A stretch of 64,000 bases of DNA from Rhodoluna limnophila. Lineage in GTDB: Bacteria; Actinomycetota; Actinomycetes; Actinomycetales; Microbacteriaceae. This document shows, piece after piece, positions 17,305 through 26,716 of the stretch (positions are counted from its first letter, which is position 1; each line of letters opens with the position of its first letter). Location of the stretch: positions 496,001-560,000 of the forward strand of contig NZ_CP040509.1 in NCBI RefSeq assembly GCF_005845365.1, written 5' to 3'. Both the position numbers and the translations under genes were made by a program. The notes under the pieces are model-generated. The model saw nothing but the letters and a program-made list of their open reading frames with translations. It searched no databases and was not told where the DNA came from.

Positions 17305-17333
17305 TTGCTTAATCCCAGTAAATTACTGATACT
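17305..17333 (+). promoter_or_regulatory. candidate promoter of the mraZ cluster
   Basis: TTGCTT (17305-17310) and GATACT (17328-17333) are spaced by 17 bases, placing a start near 17340 and leaving a leader of about 100 bases that holds the MraZ boxes. A second possible -10, TAATGT (17393-17398), overlaps boxes 2 and 3. Confidence 0.35.
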
Positions 17334-17376
17334 TACAACACGCCGAACGCGAAATATCGCTGAATTTTCAGCATTT

Positions 17377-17402
17377 GTGGAGCAAAGTGGTGTAATGTGG
17401 AG
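17377..17402 (+). promoter_or_regulatory. MraZ operator: three direct repeats at 10-bp spacing
   Basis: GTGGAG (17377-17382), GTGGTG (17387-17392) and GTGGAG (17397-17402) repeat with exact 10-bp periodicity, 40 bases before mraZ. MraZ proteins are known to bind short G-rich direct repeats about one helical turn apart upstream of their own gene, so autoregulation of the whole cluster is likely. Confidence 0.65.
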
Positions 17403-17441
17403 TTAGTTAAGCATCGCGTCGATTTCGAAGGGGGAGCGCAC

Positions 17442-17873
17442 ATGTTGCTAGGTACGCACTCACCGAAACTCGACGAAAAAGGTCGCGTAATTCTTCCGGC
17501 AAAGTTCCGTGAGGAGTTGCAGGGGGGACTTGTAGTCACCCGCGGCCAAGAGAACTGCCTGTACGTATTCAGTGCAGCCGAGTTTGCCCAGGTTCATGAA
17601 AAGATCCGTCAGGCCCCGGTTACCAGCATTGAGGCTCGCAACTACCTGCGAGTTTTTCTATCAGGCGCATCAGATGAAGTTCCAGACAAGCAGGGTCGAG
17701 TAACTATCCCTGCTGCGCTGCGACAGTATGCCGGTCTTGAGAAGGACCTAGTAGTCATCGGTGTTGGTTCACGTGCTGAGATTTGGAATGCTGAAGCCTG
17801 GTCTGAGTACCTTGCCCAGCAGGAAACCGCATTCGCCAGTGTTGCTCAGGAGGTGATTCCAGGGCTTTTCTAG
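17442..17873 (+). CDS. mraZ: transcriptional regulator MraZ
   Basis: This 143-residue AbrB-fold protein has two tandem SpoVT/AbrB-like repeats. The first contains [16 protein letters not shown] and the second [14 protein letters not shown], the paired DxKGRV...P hallmark of MraZ. It forms ring oligomers that bind direct repeats at the head of the dcw cluster. I chose ATG 17442, which has AAGGGGG upstream and gives the family start [11 protein letters not shown]; the open frame extends further back without support. It is the first gene of the cluster and is followed by rsmH after 12 bases. Confidence 0.95.
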   Translation: MLLGTHSPKLDEKGRVILPAKFREELQGGLVVTRGQENCLYVFSAAEFAQVHEKIRQAPVTSIEARNYLRVFLSGASDEVPDKQGRVTIPAALRQYAGLEKDLVVIGVGSRAEIWNAEAWSEYLAQQETAFASVAQEVIPGLF

Positions 17874-17885
17874 CCCAGGGTCACC

Positions 17886-18848
17886 ATGTCAAAGCAAATT
17901 TCTGAACTTCACGAACCGGTACTTCTAGAGCGAGCAATTGAACTTCTCGGCCCTGCACTCGAAATCGAGGGTGCAGTGCTCGTGGATGGAACCCTTGGTC
18001 TTGGCGGACACAGTGAGGCATTCCTGGAGCGTTTTCCCCAGCTGACACTGGTGGGCATCGACCGTGACCCTAAGGCACTTGAGCTGGCTGGCCAGCGTCT
18101 AGCTCGATTCGGCAGCCGGGTCCACCTAGTCCACGCTGTCTATGACGAGATCCTTGAAGTTCTTGACGACCTTGAAATTCCTGCCGTGCAGGGCATTTTG
18201 CTTGACCTCGGTGTTTCTTCGATGCAGCTTGACGAGCGCGACCGCGGATTTGCCTACTCGTATGAGGCTCCGCTGGACATGCGTATGAACTCGACTGAGG
18301 GTAAGACTGCCGCTGACGTTGTGAACGGCTATTCCGAATCAGAATTGGCCCGAATCTTCAAAGAGTATGGCGAAGAGCGTTACGCCAAGGCAGTCGCGAG
18401 AGAAATCATCGCGGTTCGCAAGGTAAAGAATTTCACCACCAGTACCGAACTGGCCGGTTTGATTGCAAAGGTTATCCCGTTCATTCCGGGTAAGAGTTCT
18501 GGGCACCCTGCCAAGCGGGTGTTCCAGGCCCTACGTATCGAGGTCAATGGTGAGCTCGAAGTTCTAGAACGAACCATTCCAGCGGCTCTGGATGCTCTAG
18601 CCGTCGGTGGCCGCATCGTCGTTATGTCTTACCACTCGCTTGAGGACCGCATCACCAAGCAGGCTTTGGTTGCCGCGGCCAACTCCTCGGCTCCGATTGA
18701 ACTGCCGATTGAGCTTCCTGAACATGCTCCAACCGTGCGTCTTTTGGTCAAAGGCGCCGAAGCAGCAACCGCCCAAGAAATTACTAGAAACCCAAGAGCA
18801 GCATCGGTCAGACTCCGTGCAGCAGAAAAGATCCGGAGCGCCGCATGA
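17886..18848 (+). CDS. rsmH: 16S rRNA (cytosine1402-N4)-methyltransferase
   Basis: This 320-residue SAM-dependent methyltransferase modifies C1402 in the decoding centre of 16S rRNA. It begins [13 protein letters not shown], has the SAM-binding [14 protein letters not shown] loop and the [18 protein letters not shown] motif, and ends with the [12 protein letters not shown] block. These are all standard for RsmH (MraW). The length is normal. It overlaps ftsL by the ATGA arrangement, so the two are translationally coupled. Confidence 0.96.
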   Translation: MSKQISELHEPVLLERAIELLGPALEIEGAVLVDGTLGLGGHSEAFLERFPQLTLVGIDRDPKALELAGQRLARFGSRVHLVHAVYDEILEVLDDLEIPAVQGILLDLGVSSMQLDERDRGFAYSYEAPLDMRMNSTEGKTAADVVNGYSESELARIFKEYGEERYAKAVAREIIAVRKVKNFTTSTELAGLIAKVIPFIPGKSSGHPAKRVFQALRIEVNGELEVLERTIPAALDALAVGGRIVVMSYHSLEDRITKQALVAAANSSAPIELPIELPEHAPTVRLLVKGAEAATAQEITRNPRAASVRLRAAEKIRSAA

Positions 18849-19414
18849 GCACCCTTCGCCTAACCAAAGCGCCAGCACAGACTCGCGTACGCACTCAGCA
18901 GCTGAAGGCAGCGCCAATCCAGTGGCAGAACTCGCGTCCGGGCATGGTCGTAGTGGCAACCATCACTATCGGTGCACTTGCGATTGCACTGCTAAATCTG
19001 CTCCTGCACATCATGACCTCAAACGCCGTTTACGAGTTGGCTGCTCTCCAGCAGGAGCGCAAGGAACTTACTACCACCACTCAAATTTTGGGTGAAGAGG
19101 TTGACTCTCTGTCTTCTCAGCAGAACCTTTCAAACTCAGCGCAAAAGCTGGGCATGATTGCCAACGCCAACCCAGTTTTTCTTCGTCTCTCAGACCAGAA
19201 AGTATTGGGTAAGCCGCAGGAAGCTTTGAACACTGCGGGTCGCATTTCAAAGAACCTAATCGCCAACGCCGCTCTTACCGAGGTTTCAACTAACCTCACT
19301 GCAAGCGTGGCTTCAGCTGAGGCCGCTTCTGCCTCCGGTGTCGGTGCTGCAAAAAGTTCTACAAAGCCGGTAGTTTCAAATGGTGATGCAATTCCGGCTT
19401 CACCAACCCACTAG
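18845..19414 (+). CDS. ftsL: FtsL-like divisome protein
   Basis: This 189-residue bitopic membrane protein has a basic cytoplasmic tail of about 33 residues, one membrane helix (about 34-57), and an extracytoplasmic coiled-coil-like segment ([25 protein letters not shown]). An Ala/Ser/Thr-rich tail follows. Position between rsmH and ftsI, topology and size identify it as FtsL, which with FtsQ/FtsB activates FtsWI at the septum; sequence conservation in this family is always low. Its ATG overlaps the rsmH stop by four bases. Confidence 0.82.
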   Translation: MSTLRLTKAPAQTRVRTQQLKAAPIQWQNSRPGMVVVATITIGALAIALLNLLLHIMTSNAVYELAALQQERKELTTTTQILGEEVDSLSSQQNLSNSAQKLGMIANANPVFLRLSDQKVLGKPQEALNTAGRISKNLIANAALTEVSTNLTASVASAEAASASGVGAAKSSTKPVVSNGDAIPASPTH

Positions 19415-19430
19415 ATAGGCAGGACGGCAG

Positions 19431-21197
19431 ATGGTTTATCTGACGCCTGGGAACCCTAACAAACGACTCAAGAAAGTCGTTGCCTTTGTTCTAGGGCTTG
19501 CAGTGGTTTTTGGAATTCGGTTGGTTGATCTTCAAATCATCGAAGCAGACGCAATCAACGCAAAGTCTTACGAAAAGCGCGCGGTTACTCGAGTCATTCC
19601 GGCATTGCGCGGTTCAATTCTGGATGCCAACGGTGAGGTTTTAGCTCGAACCGTGTTTCGCTATGACATCAACGTTGCCCCAAGCAAGGTTGCGCCGGTT
19701 AGTCGCACCGTTGATGGCAAGTCCGTTGAAGTATCTGTCGATGAAATCGCCGGCGAGATTGGCATCATTCTCCAAATGGACAAAGCTGAGGTTCTCACCA
19801 AAATCTCTGGCGTTGGTGAATACGCTCAAGTTAAAAAACGTGTAGATGCAGAGATGTATCGCAAAATTCGAGACTTAGATATTCCCTGGATGTACTACGA
19901 CCCAATTCCTGATCGCCTTTATCCAAATGGTGCGGTAGCCGGCAACATCCTTGGGTTCCTTGACTCTGAGGGCATCGGTGTAGAGGGCGTCGAGGCAATG
20001 TATGAAAAGTGTTTGGCTGGCCAAGATGGAAGCGAGACCTTCGAAAAGGGCGTTGACGGCATCAAGATTCCATCGAGTGCCGTGATTACAAAAGAGGCTG
20101 TTCCAGGGCGCGACATCAAGATCACAATCAACGCCGACCTTCAGTATTTTGCCCAGCAAGTCATGGCTGACACGGTCAGAAACACCAATGCCGACTGGGG
20201 AACAGCGATTGTGATCGAGGCCAAGACCGGTCGAATCCTTGCCGCAGCTGAGGCACCTAGTGTTGACCCGAATGCGCCTGAAAAGAGCGATGCCGAGGAC
20301 CGCGGATCACGAATTTTCCGAACCGCATTTGAGCCGGGTTCAACTTTGAAGACGATTACCGCGGCTACCGTGGTCGACACCGGTGCCGGTAACGCCGAAA
20401 CCCAGGCTGTCGTTCCGTACGCATTCACGCTGCCAAAAACCGGTTACGTGGTGACCGATTCGCACTCCCACCCGAATGAAAAGCTAACGCTGACTGGAAT
20501 TCTGCGCGATTCTTCCAATACCGGAATCATCAAAATCGGCTCATCTGTTGACTACAAGACCCGCTATGAATACCTCGAGAAATTCGGATTGGGTAAGAAA
20601 ACCTCGATCAACTTCCCTGGCGAGGGTTCTGGCTTGCTCAACGCGGTTGAAGACTGGGACGGAATCAAGCAGTATGTCTCGATGTTTGGCCAGGGTATTT
20701 CGGTCACGCCTATCCAGTCAGCGATGATGTACCAGGCCATCGCAAACCAGGGTGTTCGATTGAACCCAATCTTGGTTGAGGGTTGTGAAGATGACGGCGG
20801 CAACATTCCAACGGCAGAGGTAAAACCAGGCGTCAAAGTAATTTCGCCGGAGGCTGCCAACGAAACCATGTTGATGATGGAGAAAGTTGTCGAGCATGGT
20901 CCGATCGGGCACTACGGATACGTTCCGGGCTACCGTCTAGGCGCCAAGACAGGTACCGCGGAAATTCGCGATGAGGCAACCGGTCGATACGGCAATCTTT
21001 ATGCGGTTTCTTACATCGGTGCCGGTCCGGTCGAAGACCCTGAGTATGTCGTTGCTGTGACTGCATTCAAGACCCGAACTATTCGAAACTCCCTTGCCGT
21101 GGCGACACCGTTCAAGCGAATTATGCAGCAGGTTTTGCGGACATACCGAGTACCGCCTTCAACCACGAAATCTCCGAATATTGCTGAAGAATGGTAG
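19431..21197 (+). CDS. ftsI: septal peptidoglycan transpeptidase FtsI/PbpB
   Basis: This 588-residue class B penicillin-binding protein cross-links septal peptidoglycan. It has an N-terminal membrane anchor (about 15-32), a pedestal domain, and a transpeptidase domain with nucleophile Ser304 in STLK, SSN at 361-363 and KTGTAE starting at Lys506. There is no C-terminal PASTA domain. It lies between ftsL and murE, with AGGA in front of the ATG. It works with FtsW, encoded later in the same cluster. Confidence 0.95.
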   Translation: MVYLTPGNPNKRLKKVVAFVLGLAVVFGIRLVDLQIIEADAINAKSYEKRAVTRVIPALRGSILDANGEVLARTVFRYDINVAPSKVAPVSRTVDGKSVEVSVDEIAGEIGIILQMDKAEVLTKISGVGEYAQVKKRVDAEMYRKIRDLDIPWMYYDPIPDRLYPNGAVAGNILGFLDSEGIGVEGVEAMYEKCLAGQDGSETFEKGVDGIKIPSSAVITKEAVPGRDIKITINADLQYFAQQVMADTVRNTNADWGTAIVIEAKTGRILAAAEAPSVDPNAPEKSDAEDRGSRIFRTAFEPGSTLKTITAATVVDTGAGNAETQAVVPYAFTLPKTGYVVTDSHSHPNEKLTLTGILRDSSNTGIIKIGSSVDYKTRYEYLEKFGLGKKTSINFPGEGSGLLNAVEDWDGIKQYVSMFGQGISVTPIQSAMMYQAIANQGVRLNPILVEGCEDDGGNIPTAEVKPGVKVISPEAANETMLMMEKVVEHGPIGHYGYVPGYRLGAKTGTAEIRDEATGRYGNLYAVSYIGAGPVEDPEYVVAVTAFKTRTIRNSLAVATPFKRIMQQVLRTYRVPPSTTKSPNIAEEW

Positions 21198-21199
21198 CG

Positions 21200-22741
21200 A
21201 TGAGTACCCAAGAGCAAATTCCTCCGATTCTTCGCCCTGACCACGTTGCACCGGTCAGTTTGTCAGCGTTCGCCGAGCGTTTTGGCCTTACCGCGCCGCA
21301 GCGCGAGGTTGAGGTGACCGGCATCAGCATGAACACCGGCGACTTGCGCGCGGGAGACCTCTTCGTTGCCATGCCCGGTAAAAAAACCCACGGTGCCAAG
21401 TTCATCGCAAAGGCCATTGAGCTTGGCGCTATCGCAGTTGTCACCGATGCCGCTGGGGTTGCCGAAGTTGGTTCCATGGATGTTCCGGTGCTAATTCAAG
21501 AGAATCCACGCGCCCACCTCGGTGAAATGGCAGCTTATGTCTACGGAAATGTTCCAGGCAACATGCCGCTATTGTTCGCGACAACCGGAACCAATGGCAA
21601 AACGTCGACCAGCTACCTACTCGAGGGAATCTTGCGCCAGCTGGGTGAGACTACCGGTCTAACTTCGACTGCCGAACGGCACATTGCGGGCGAGGTGATT
21701 GTTTCGCGTCTCACCACCCCCGAGTCACCTGAAATGCAGGCGCTGATCGCGAGAATGCGTGAAAAGGGTGTTACTGCCGTTGCCGTCGAAGTTTCTGCGC
21801 AGGCCCTCTCGCAGTTGAGAGTTGATGGTCTCCACTTTGACGTGGTTGGTTTCACAAACTTGAGTCACGACCACCTAGATGACTATGCGGACATGGATGA
21901 ATACCTAGCGGCAAAATTGCCGTTGTTCTCTACCCAACGCGCCAAGCGCGGCGTGGTTTGCCTAGACACCAAATACGGCCGTGAAGTTGTCAGAAAGAGT
22001 GAAATACCGGTGGTGACCATCACCAGCGAGATGGGTGTGGATGCTGACTGGCACGTTGCCATCACGGCTGAGACCCCGAAATACACTTCTTTCGTTTTGG
22101 CTGGGCCAGATGGCATAAATATCCGTTCGCGAATTCCAATTCTTGGTGCCCACATGGCGGCCAATGCAGGTCTGGCGATTGCCATGTTGGTTGAGGCTGG
22201 CTTTGACGCTGCTCGAATTGCAAAGGCAATTGCCGGTGGCATAGATGCCTACCTTCCAGGCCGCACAGAGCGAGTAACCGGTGAATCGGGTCCAGACGTA
22301 TATGTAGATTTTGGTCATAGCCCAGATGCATTTTTGAATACACTCGCGGCTGTCCGTAAAGTGACGCCGGGGCGAGTGTTTATGGTGTTTGGTGCTGACG
22401 GGGATCGCGATGCATCCAAGCGGCCAGCAATGGCCAAAGTCGCTGCCGAAGGTTGCGATGTTTTGGTCGTTACTGATCACCACCCGCGTTTTGAAGATCC
22501 AGCCTCGATTCGCAAGACGCTCGTCGAGAATGCACTGGCGGCTCGACCGGAGCTTGAGATTTACGAAGTGAGCCCTCCTGAAGCAGCTATTCGAAAGGCT
22601 GTCGCACTCGCTCAGCCAGGTGACGCGATTCTGTGGGCTGGTCCTGGCCACCAGGATTATCGCGACATCAGGGGAGTGAGAACTCCATACTCGGCAAGAG
22701 CTGAGGCCCGGTCAGCACTCAAAGAATCAGGTTGGTCATGA
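21200..22741 (+). CDS. murE: UDP-MurNAc-tripeptide ligase MurE
   Basis: This 513-residue Mur ligase adds the third stem-peptide amino acid to UDP-MurNAc-L-Ala-D-Glu. The ATP loop is TGTNGKTST, and the central VDFGHSPDAF and FGADGDRD motifs match the MurE family. The residue that reads the amino-acid substrate lies in the usual D-N-P-R motif of diaminopimelate-type enzymes. Here it reads VVTDHHPRFEDP, with His in place of Asn, so diaminopimelate use should not be assumed. I chose ATG 21200; an ATG at 21191 overlapping the ftsI stop is possible. The murF start overlaps its stop. Confidence 0.93.
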   Translation: MSTQEQIPPILRPDHVAPVSLSAFAERFGLTAPQREVEVTGISMNTGDLRAGDLFVAMPGKKTHGAKFIAKAIELGAIAVVTDAAGVAEVGSMDVPVLIQENPRAHLGEMAAYVYGNVPGNMPLLFATTGTNGKTSTSYLLEGILRQLGETTGLTSTAERHIAGEVIVSRLTTPESPEMQALIARMREKGVTAVAVEVSAQALSQLRVDGLHFDVVGFTNLSHDHLDDYADMDEYLAAKLPLFSTQRAKRGVVCLDTKYGREVVRKSEIPVVTITSEMGVDADWHVAITAETPKYTSFVLAGPDGINIRSRIPILGAHMAANAGLAIAMLVEAGFDAARIAKAIAGGIDAYLPGRTERVTGESGPDVYVDFGHSPDAFLNTLAAVRKVTPGRVFMVFGADGDRDASKRPAMAKVAAEGCDVLVVTDHHPRFEDPASIRKTLVENALAARPELEIYEVSPPEAAIRKAVALAQPGDAILWAGPGHQDYRDIRGVRTPYSARAEARSALKESGWS

Positions 22742-24150
22742 TTAATCTGACCCTGCGAGAAGTCGCCGGTGCTATTGGTGCCCTAATTCAGGCCAATGAT
22801 TCAGCTGCGGCCGCGAACATAGTGGTTTCTGGTTCGGTAGAAACCGATTCACGCCTAGTGGGCGCCGGGAGCCTATTTTTTGCCAAACCCGGTGAAGTTA
22901 CTGACGGTCACCTGTTCATCGGTGCTGCAGCTCAAAAGGGCGCAGTGGCTGCCGTGGTTGATCATTTTGTTGCAGAGGCTTCAGACACCCCGCAGTTGAT
23001 AGTCACTGATGTGGTGGCTGCTCTTGGCCAACTGGCAGCCTTTGTGCTGGCCAAGGTGCGCCAGGAATCCGATCTCAAAGTAATTGGCATTACCGGTTCG
23101 AACGGTAAAACCACTACCAAAAACATGCTCCGGGCTATTCTGCAGACCCAGGGCCCGACCATTGCCCCGATTGAATCTTTCAATAATGAGGTTGGCGCTC
23201 CCATTTCGATTCTGAAGGTAGATGCTGAAACCAAGTATTTGGTTGTTGAACTGGGCGCCGGTGGGCCAGGCAGCATTGCCTACTTGACTGACATCACGAA
23301 ACCAGACATCGCTGTGGTCCTGAAAGTTGGATTGGCCCACGTTGGTGAGTTTGGTGGCATTGAAGGCACTGCAAAAATCAAGGGCGAGTTGCCTGCGCGC
23401 CTGACGGCCGATGATTTGCTAATTCTGAATTCTGACGACGGCTACGTGCGTGACATGCCATCTGAAGCAAAGCGTTTGTCTTTCGGAACTGCAGGAGATG
23501 CCGATTACCGCGCAACCGGCCAGGCGTTGACCATTGACGGCACCGAGTTTGAATTGCACTGGCCAAATGCCGAATTGAGCAAAGTAAAGCTTCAGATTCT
23601 TGGCGAGCACCATGTCATGAATGCTCTGGCTTCAGCTGCAGTGGCTGATCAGCTTGGTGTTTCTAGGGCTCAAATTATCGGAGCTCTTGAGGCTATGCCG
23701 CTTGCCGAGCGCTGGCGCATGGAGGTTAGGCATCGGGCCGATGGGGTAACCGTAATCAACGATGCCTATAACGCGAGCCCGGATTCAATGAAGGCTGGCT
23801 TGCAGACCCTCGCTCAATTGGGTCGCTCGGGTCGCCGCACGATTGCCATCCTCGGCGAAATGGCCGAACTTGGCGCAGCTTCAAGAGAACAGCACGATGC
23901 AATTGGTCGAATCGTGGTTCGACTCAACATCGATCAGCTGATCGTTGTGGGCGCCCCGGCGAAACTGATTCACATGGGTGCTGAGCAAGAAGGTTCGTGG
24001 GCCGGCGAGTCAAAATACTTCGAGTCAATTGACGAAGCTTTGGCTCATGTTCGTGGAATGCTTGTGGCTGGCGATATTGTGCTGGTCAAGTCATCCAAAT
24101 CTGCCAACCTAAGACACCTGGGGGACGATTTGATGGAGGTTAGTTCGTGA
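22738..24150 (+). CDS. murF: UDP-MurNAc-tripeptide-D-Ala-D-Ala ligase MurF
   Basis: This 470-residue Mur ligase adds the D-Ala-D-Ala dipeptide to make the UDP-MurNAc-pentapeptide. The ATP-binding [14 protein letters not shown] loop is near residue 120, and the [15 protein letters not shown] block marks MurF specifically. ATG 22738 overlaps the murE stop (ATGA); the TTG at 22732 is less likely. The mraY GTG overlaps its own stop, with GGAGG upstream. No D-Ala-D-Ala ligase gene (ddl) is present in the cluster, so its substrate is made elsewhere on the chromosome. Confidence 0.96.
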   Translation: MINLTLREVAGAIGALIQANDSAAAANIVVSGSVETDSRLVGAGSLFFAKPGEVTDGHLFIGAAAQKGAVAAVVDHFVAEASDTPQLIVTDVVAALGQLAAFVLAKVRQESDLKVIGITGSNGKTTTKNMLRAILQTQGPTIAPIESFNNEVGAPISILKVDAETKYLVVELGAGGPGSIAYLTDITKPDIAVVLKVGLAHVGEFGGIEGTAKIKGELPARLTADDLLILNSDDGYVRDMPSEAKRLSFGTAGDADYRATGQALTIDGTEFELHWPNAELSKVKLQILGEHHVMNALASAAVADQLGVSRAQIIGALEAMPLAERWRMEVRHRADGVTVINDAYNASPDSMKAGLQTLAQLGRSGRRTIAILGEMAELGAASREQHDAIGRIVVRLNIDQLIVVGAPAKLIHMGAEQEGSWAGESKYFESIDEALAHVRGMLVAGDIVLVKSSKSANLRHLGDDLMEVSS

Positions 24151-25247
24151 GAGCGATCTTGCTTGCCGGTGGCGTTGCCATGGCGTTTACCCTATTGGCC
24201 ACACCAGGATTTATTTGGTTGTTCCGAAAGCTCAAGTGGGGCCAATTTATTCGCGAGGATGGCCCACAGGCACACCACACTAAGCACGGCACCCCAACCA
24301 TGGGCGGCGTGGTCATCATCGTTGCGGCTGTACTCGGCTACTTTGTAGGAAAACTCGTCAACTTTGAAACGCCTACCATTTCAGCCCTTTTGGTGCTCTT
24401 TATGCTTGTGGGCTTGGGCCTGGTCGGGTTTATCGATGACTTCATCAAGACTCATAAGCAACGCAGCCTTGGCCTCACCGGCTGGGCAAAAATAGCACTT
24501 CAGGGTGTTGTGGCAACCGTATTCGCAGTTCTAGCGCTGCAGTTTCCGAACGAAACCGGATTGACCCCAGCTTCAACGCAAATCTCATTGGTGCGGGACA
24601 CCGGCCTTGACCTGATGATGTTTGGTTCGATAGCCGGCGTAATCCTGTTTATCCTCTGGATTTACATCTTGGTTGCCAGCGCATCGAATGGTGTGAACAT
24701 CGCCGATGGTTTGGACGGTCTTGCTACCGGTTCATCGATTATGGCTATCGGTGCCTACACTGTGATCGGATTCTGGCAGTTCAACCAGGCCTGTGGTCAG
24801 GTCGTCGAGAACATTGCCTCCTGCTACAACGTGCGCGACCCTCTTGATTTGGCAGTGGTGGCATCTGCCATCGTCGGTGCCCTCACCGGTTTCCTCTGGT
24901 GGAACACTTCTCCGGCTCAGATTTTTATGGGTGACACGGGGTCCTTGGGTCTGGGTGGCGCACTCGCTGCGCTGGCAATTCTCTCGCGCACTGAACTCCT
25001 GCTTTTGCTTATCGGTGGAATTTTTGTCATCGTCACCGGCTCGGTAGTCGTGCAGCGCGTCTTCTTTAAGATCACTAAGTGGAAGACCGGCACGGGTAGG
25101 CGAGTGTTCCTGATGAGTCCGCTGCATCACCACTTTGAACTCAAGGGCTGGGCTCAGGTTACCGTTGTGGTCAGATTCTGGATCATCGCTGGTCTTTGCG
25201 TGCTTGGTGGCATCGGACTGTTTTACCTCGAGTGGATTTACGGCTAG
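24147..25247 (+). CDS. mraY: phospho-MurNAc-pentapeptide transferase MraY
   Basis: This 366-residue polytopic membrane enzyme transfers phospho-MurNAc-pentapeptide to undecaprenyl phosphate, forming lipid I. About ten membrane helices are apparent. Family signatures include [46 protein letters not shown] and [11 protein letters not shown]. It starts at a GTG overlapping the murF stop with GGAGG eight bases upstream. murD follows after two bases. Confidence 0.97.
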   Translation: MRAILLAGGVAMAFTLLATPGFIWLFRKLKWGQFIREDGPQAHHTKHGTPTMGGVVIIVAAVLGYFVGKLVNFETPTISALLVLFMLVGLGLVGFIDDFIKTHKQRSLGLTGWAKIALQGVVATVFAVLALQFPNETGLTPASTQISLVRDTGLDLMMFGSIAGVILFILWIYILVASASNGVNIADGLDGLATGSSIMAIGAYTVIGFWQFNQACGQVVENIASCYNVRDPLDLAVVASAIVGALTGFLWWNTSPAQIFMGDTGSLGLGGALAALAILSRTELLLLLIGGIFVIVTGSVVVQRVFFKITKWKTGTGRRVFLMSPLHHHFELKGWAQVTVVVRFWIIAGLCVLGGIGLFYLEWIYG

Positions 25248-25249
25248 AC

Positions 25250-26716
25250 ATGAATGAATTAGAAAAGCTCAACAGTTGGCATGCCGATTGGCGAGGGCTT
25301 CGGGTTGTGGTTTTCGGTCTCGGAGTCACCGGTTTTTCAGTAGCTGACACCCTTGCCGAATTGGGTTGTCAGGTTTTGGTTGTGGCCGAAAAAGCTGACC
25401 CAGAGCTACTCGATATTCTCGATGTAATTGGTGTTACTCACATCACCGGTGAAGCCGCCAAAGGGCTTCCGCAACAGGTCATTGATTTCGAACCTCAATT
25501 AGTTGTTACTTCGCCCGGCGTTCGCCCAGACCACGACCTCCTCAGTTGGTCGGCCGAGCAAAGCATTCCTATCTGGGTAGACATTGATCTTGCATGGCGT
25601 GTGCGCGATAAAACCACACGTGTAGCCGATTGGTTAGTGGTCACTGGTACCAACGGTAAAACCACCACCGTCCAGATGGTCGAAGCGATGCTAAACCGCG
25701 GTGGAAAAAAGGCGATTGCCTGCGGAAATATTGGAACACCGATCCTCGATGCCATCCGTGACCCTGAGGGCTTTGACGCTCTCATCGTTGAATTATCGAG
25801 TTTTCAATTGCACTACTTGGGTGAAATCCACCCGTATTCAAGTGCAGTTCTGAACTTGGCTGACGATCACCTTGACTGGCACGGCTCATTCGAGGCCTAC
25901 CGAGATGCCAAGGCCAAGGTGTACGAGAACACTGCGGTTGCTTGTGTTTACAACACAGCCGACTTGGCTACCGAAAAAATGGTAGAAAACGCTGATGTTC
26001 ACGAGGGTGCCCGAGCAATTGGTTTCACGACCGGAACTCCGGGCCGCAGTCAGGTTGGGTTTGTCGAGGACATCCTGTGTGACCGCGCTTTCCTTGATGA
26101 CCGAGCCAATTCTGCACTCGAAATTGCCACGCTGGACGGCCTGTCAAAAATCGGTGTGCTAACCCCACACCTGATGGCAAATGCTGCTGCTGCCGTGGCA
26201 ATGGCACGTTCTTATGCAATAGATCCGGCAGATGTTAGAGCGGCGCTGCTCGACTTTCGTCTTGATGCCCACCGCATCGAACTAGTTACTGAACAGGATG
26301 GCATTCGCTGGATCGATGATTCCAAGGCCACCAACCCGCACGCAGCTGCTGCGTCATTGAACTCATTCGAAAAGGTCATCTGGGTAGTGGGTGGCTTACT
26401 CAAGGGCGTTGACCTCAACGATTTAGTCAAGAAATTTGCGGACCGGTTGAGCGCTGCCATTGTGATTGGTGTTGACCGCTCGCACGTCGTTGAGGTTTTG
26501 TCGACCCAGATTCCAAACCTGCCGGTGGTTGAAATTAGCTCTGCAGACAACACCGATGTAATGCCACAGGTAGTCGCCGCGGCAAGTAAATTCACCGAAT
26601 CCGGTTCGGTAGTGCTGCTGGCACCAGCTGCCGCATCTATGGACCAGTTCAAAGACTATGCCGACCGCGGAAACCAATTTGCCGAAGCCGTGCGAGCACA
26701 CTTGGAGACACCATGA
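25250..26716 (+). CDS. murD: UDP-MurNAc-L-Ala-D-Glu ligase MurD
   Basis: This 488-residue Mur ligase adds D-glutamate to UDP-MurNAc-L-Ala. Visible are the N-terminal Rossmann VVFGLGVTGFSVADTL, the ATP loop VTGTNGKTTTVQM and the C-terminal IDDSKATNPHAA motif diagnostic of MurD. It is somewhat longer than the usual ~450 residues. The ATG at 25250 lies two bases after the mraY stop; the frame is open further upstream inside mraY but unsupported. ftsW begins in its stop codon (ATGA). Confidence 0.95.
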   Translation: MNELEKLNSWHADWRGLRVVVFGLGVTGFSVADTLAELGCQVLVVAEKADPELLDILDVIGVTHITGEAAKGLPQQVIDFEPQLVVTSPGVRPDHDLLSWSAEQSIPIWVDIDLAWRVRDKTTRVADWLVVTGTNGKTTTVQMVEAMLNRGGKKAIACGNIGTPILDAIRDPEGFDALIVELSSFQLHYLGEIHPYSSAVLNLADDHLDWHGSFEAYRDAKAKVYENTAVACVYNTADLATEKMVENADVHEGARAIGFTTGTPGRSQVGFVEDILCDRAFLDDRANSALEIATLDGLSKIGVLTPHLMANAAAAVAMARSYAIDPADVRAALLDFRLDAHRIELVTEQDGIRWIDDSKATNPHAAAASLNSFEKVIWVVGGLLKGVDLNDLVKKFADRLSAAIVIGVDRSHVVEVLSTQIPNLPVVEISSADNTDVMPQVVAAASKFTESGSVVLLAPAAASMDQFKDYADRGNQFAEAVRAHLETP

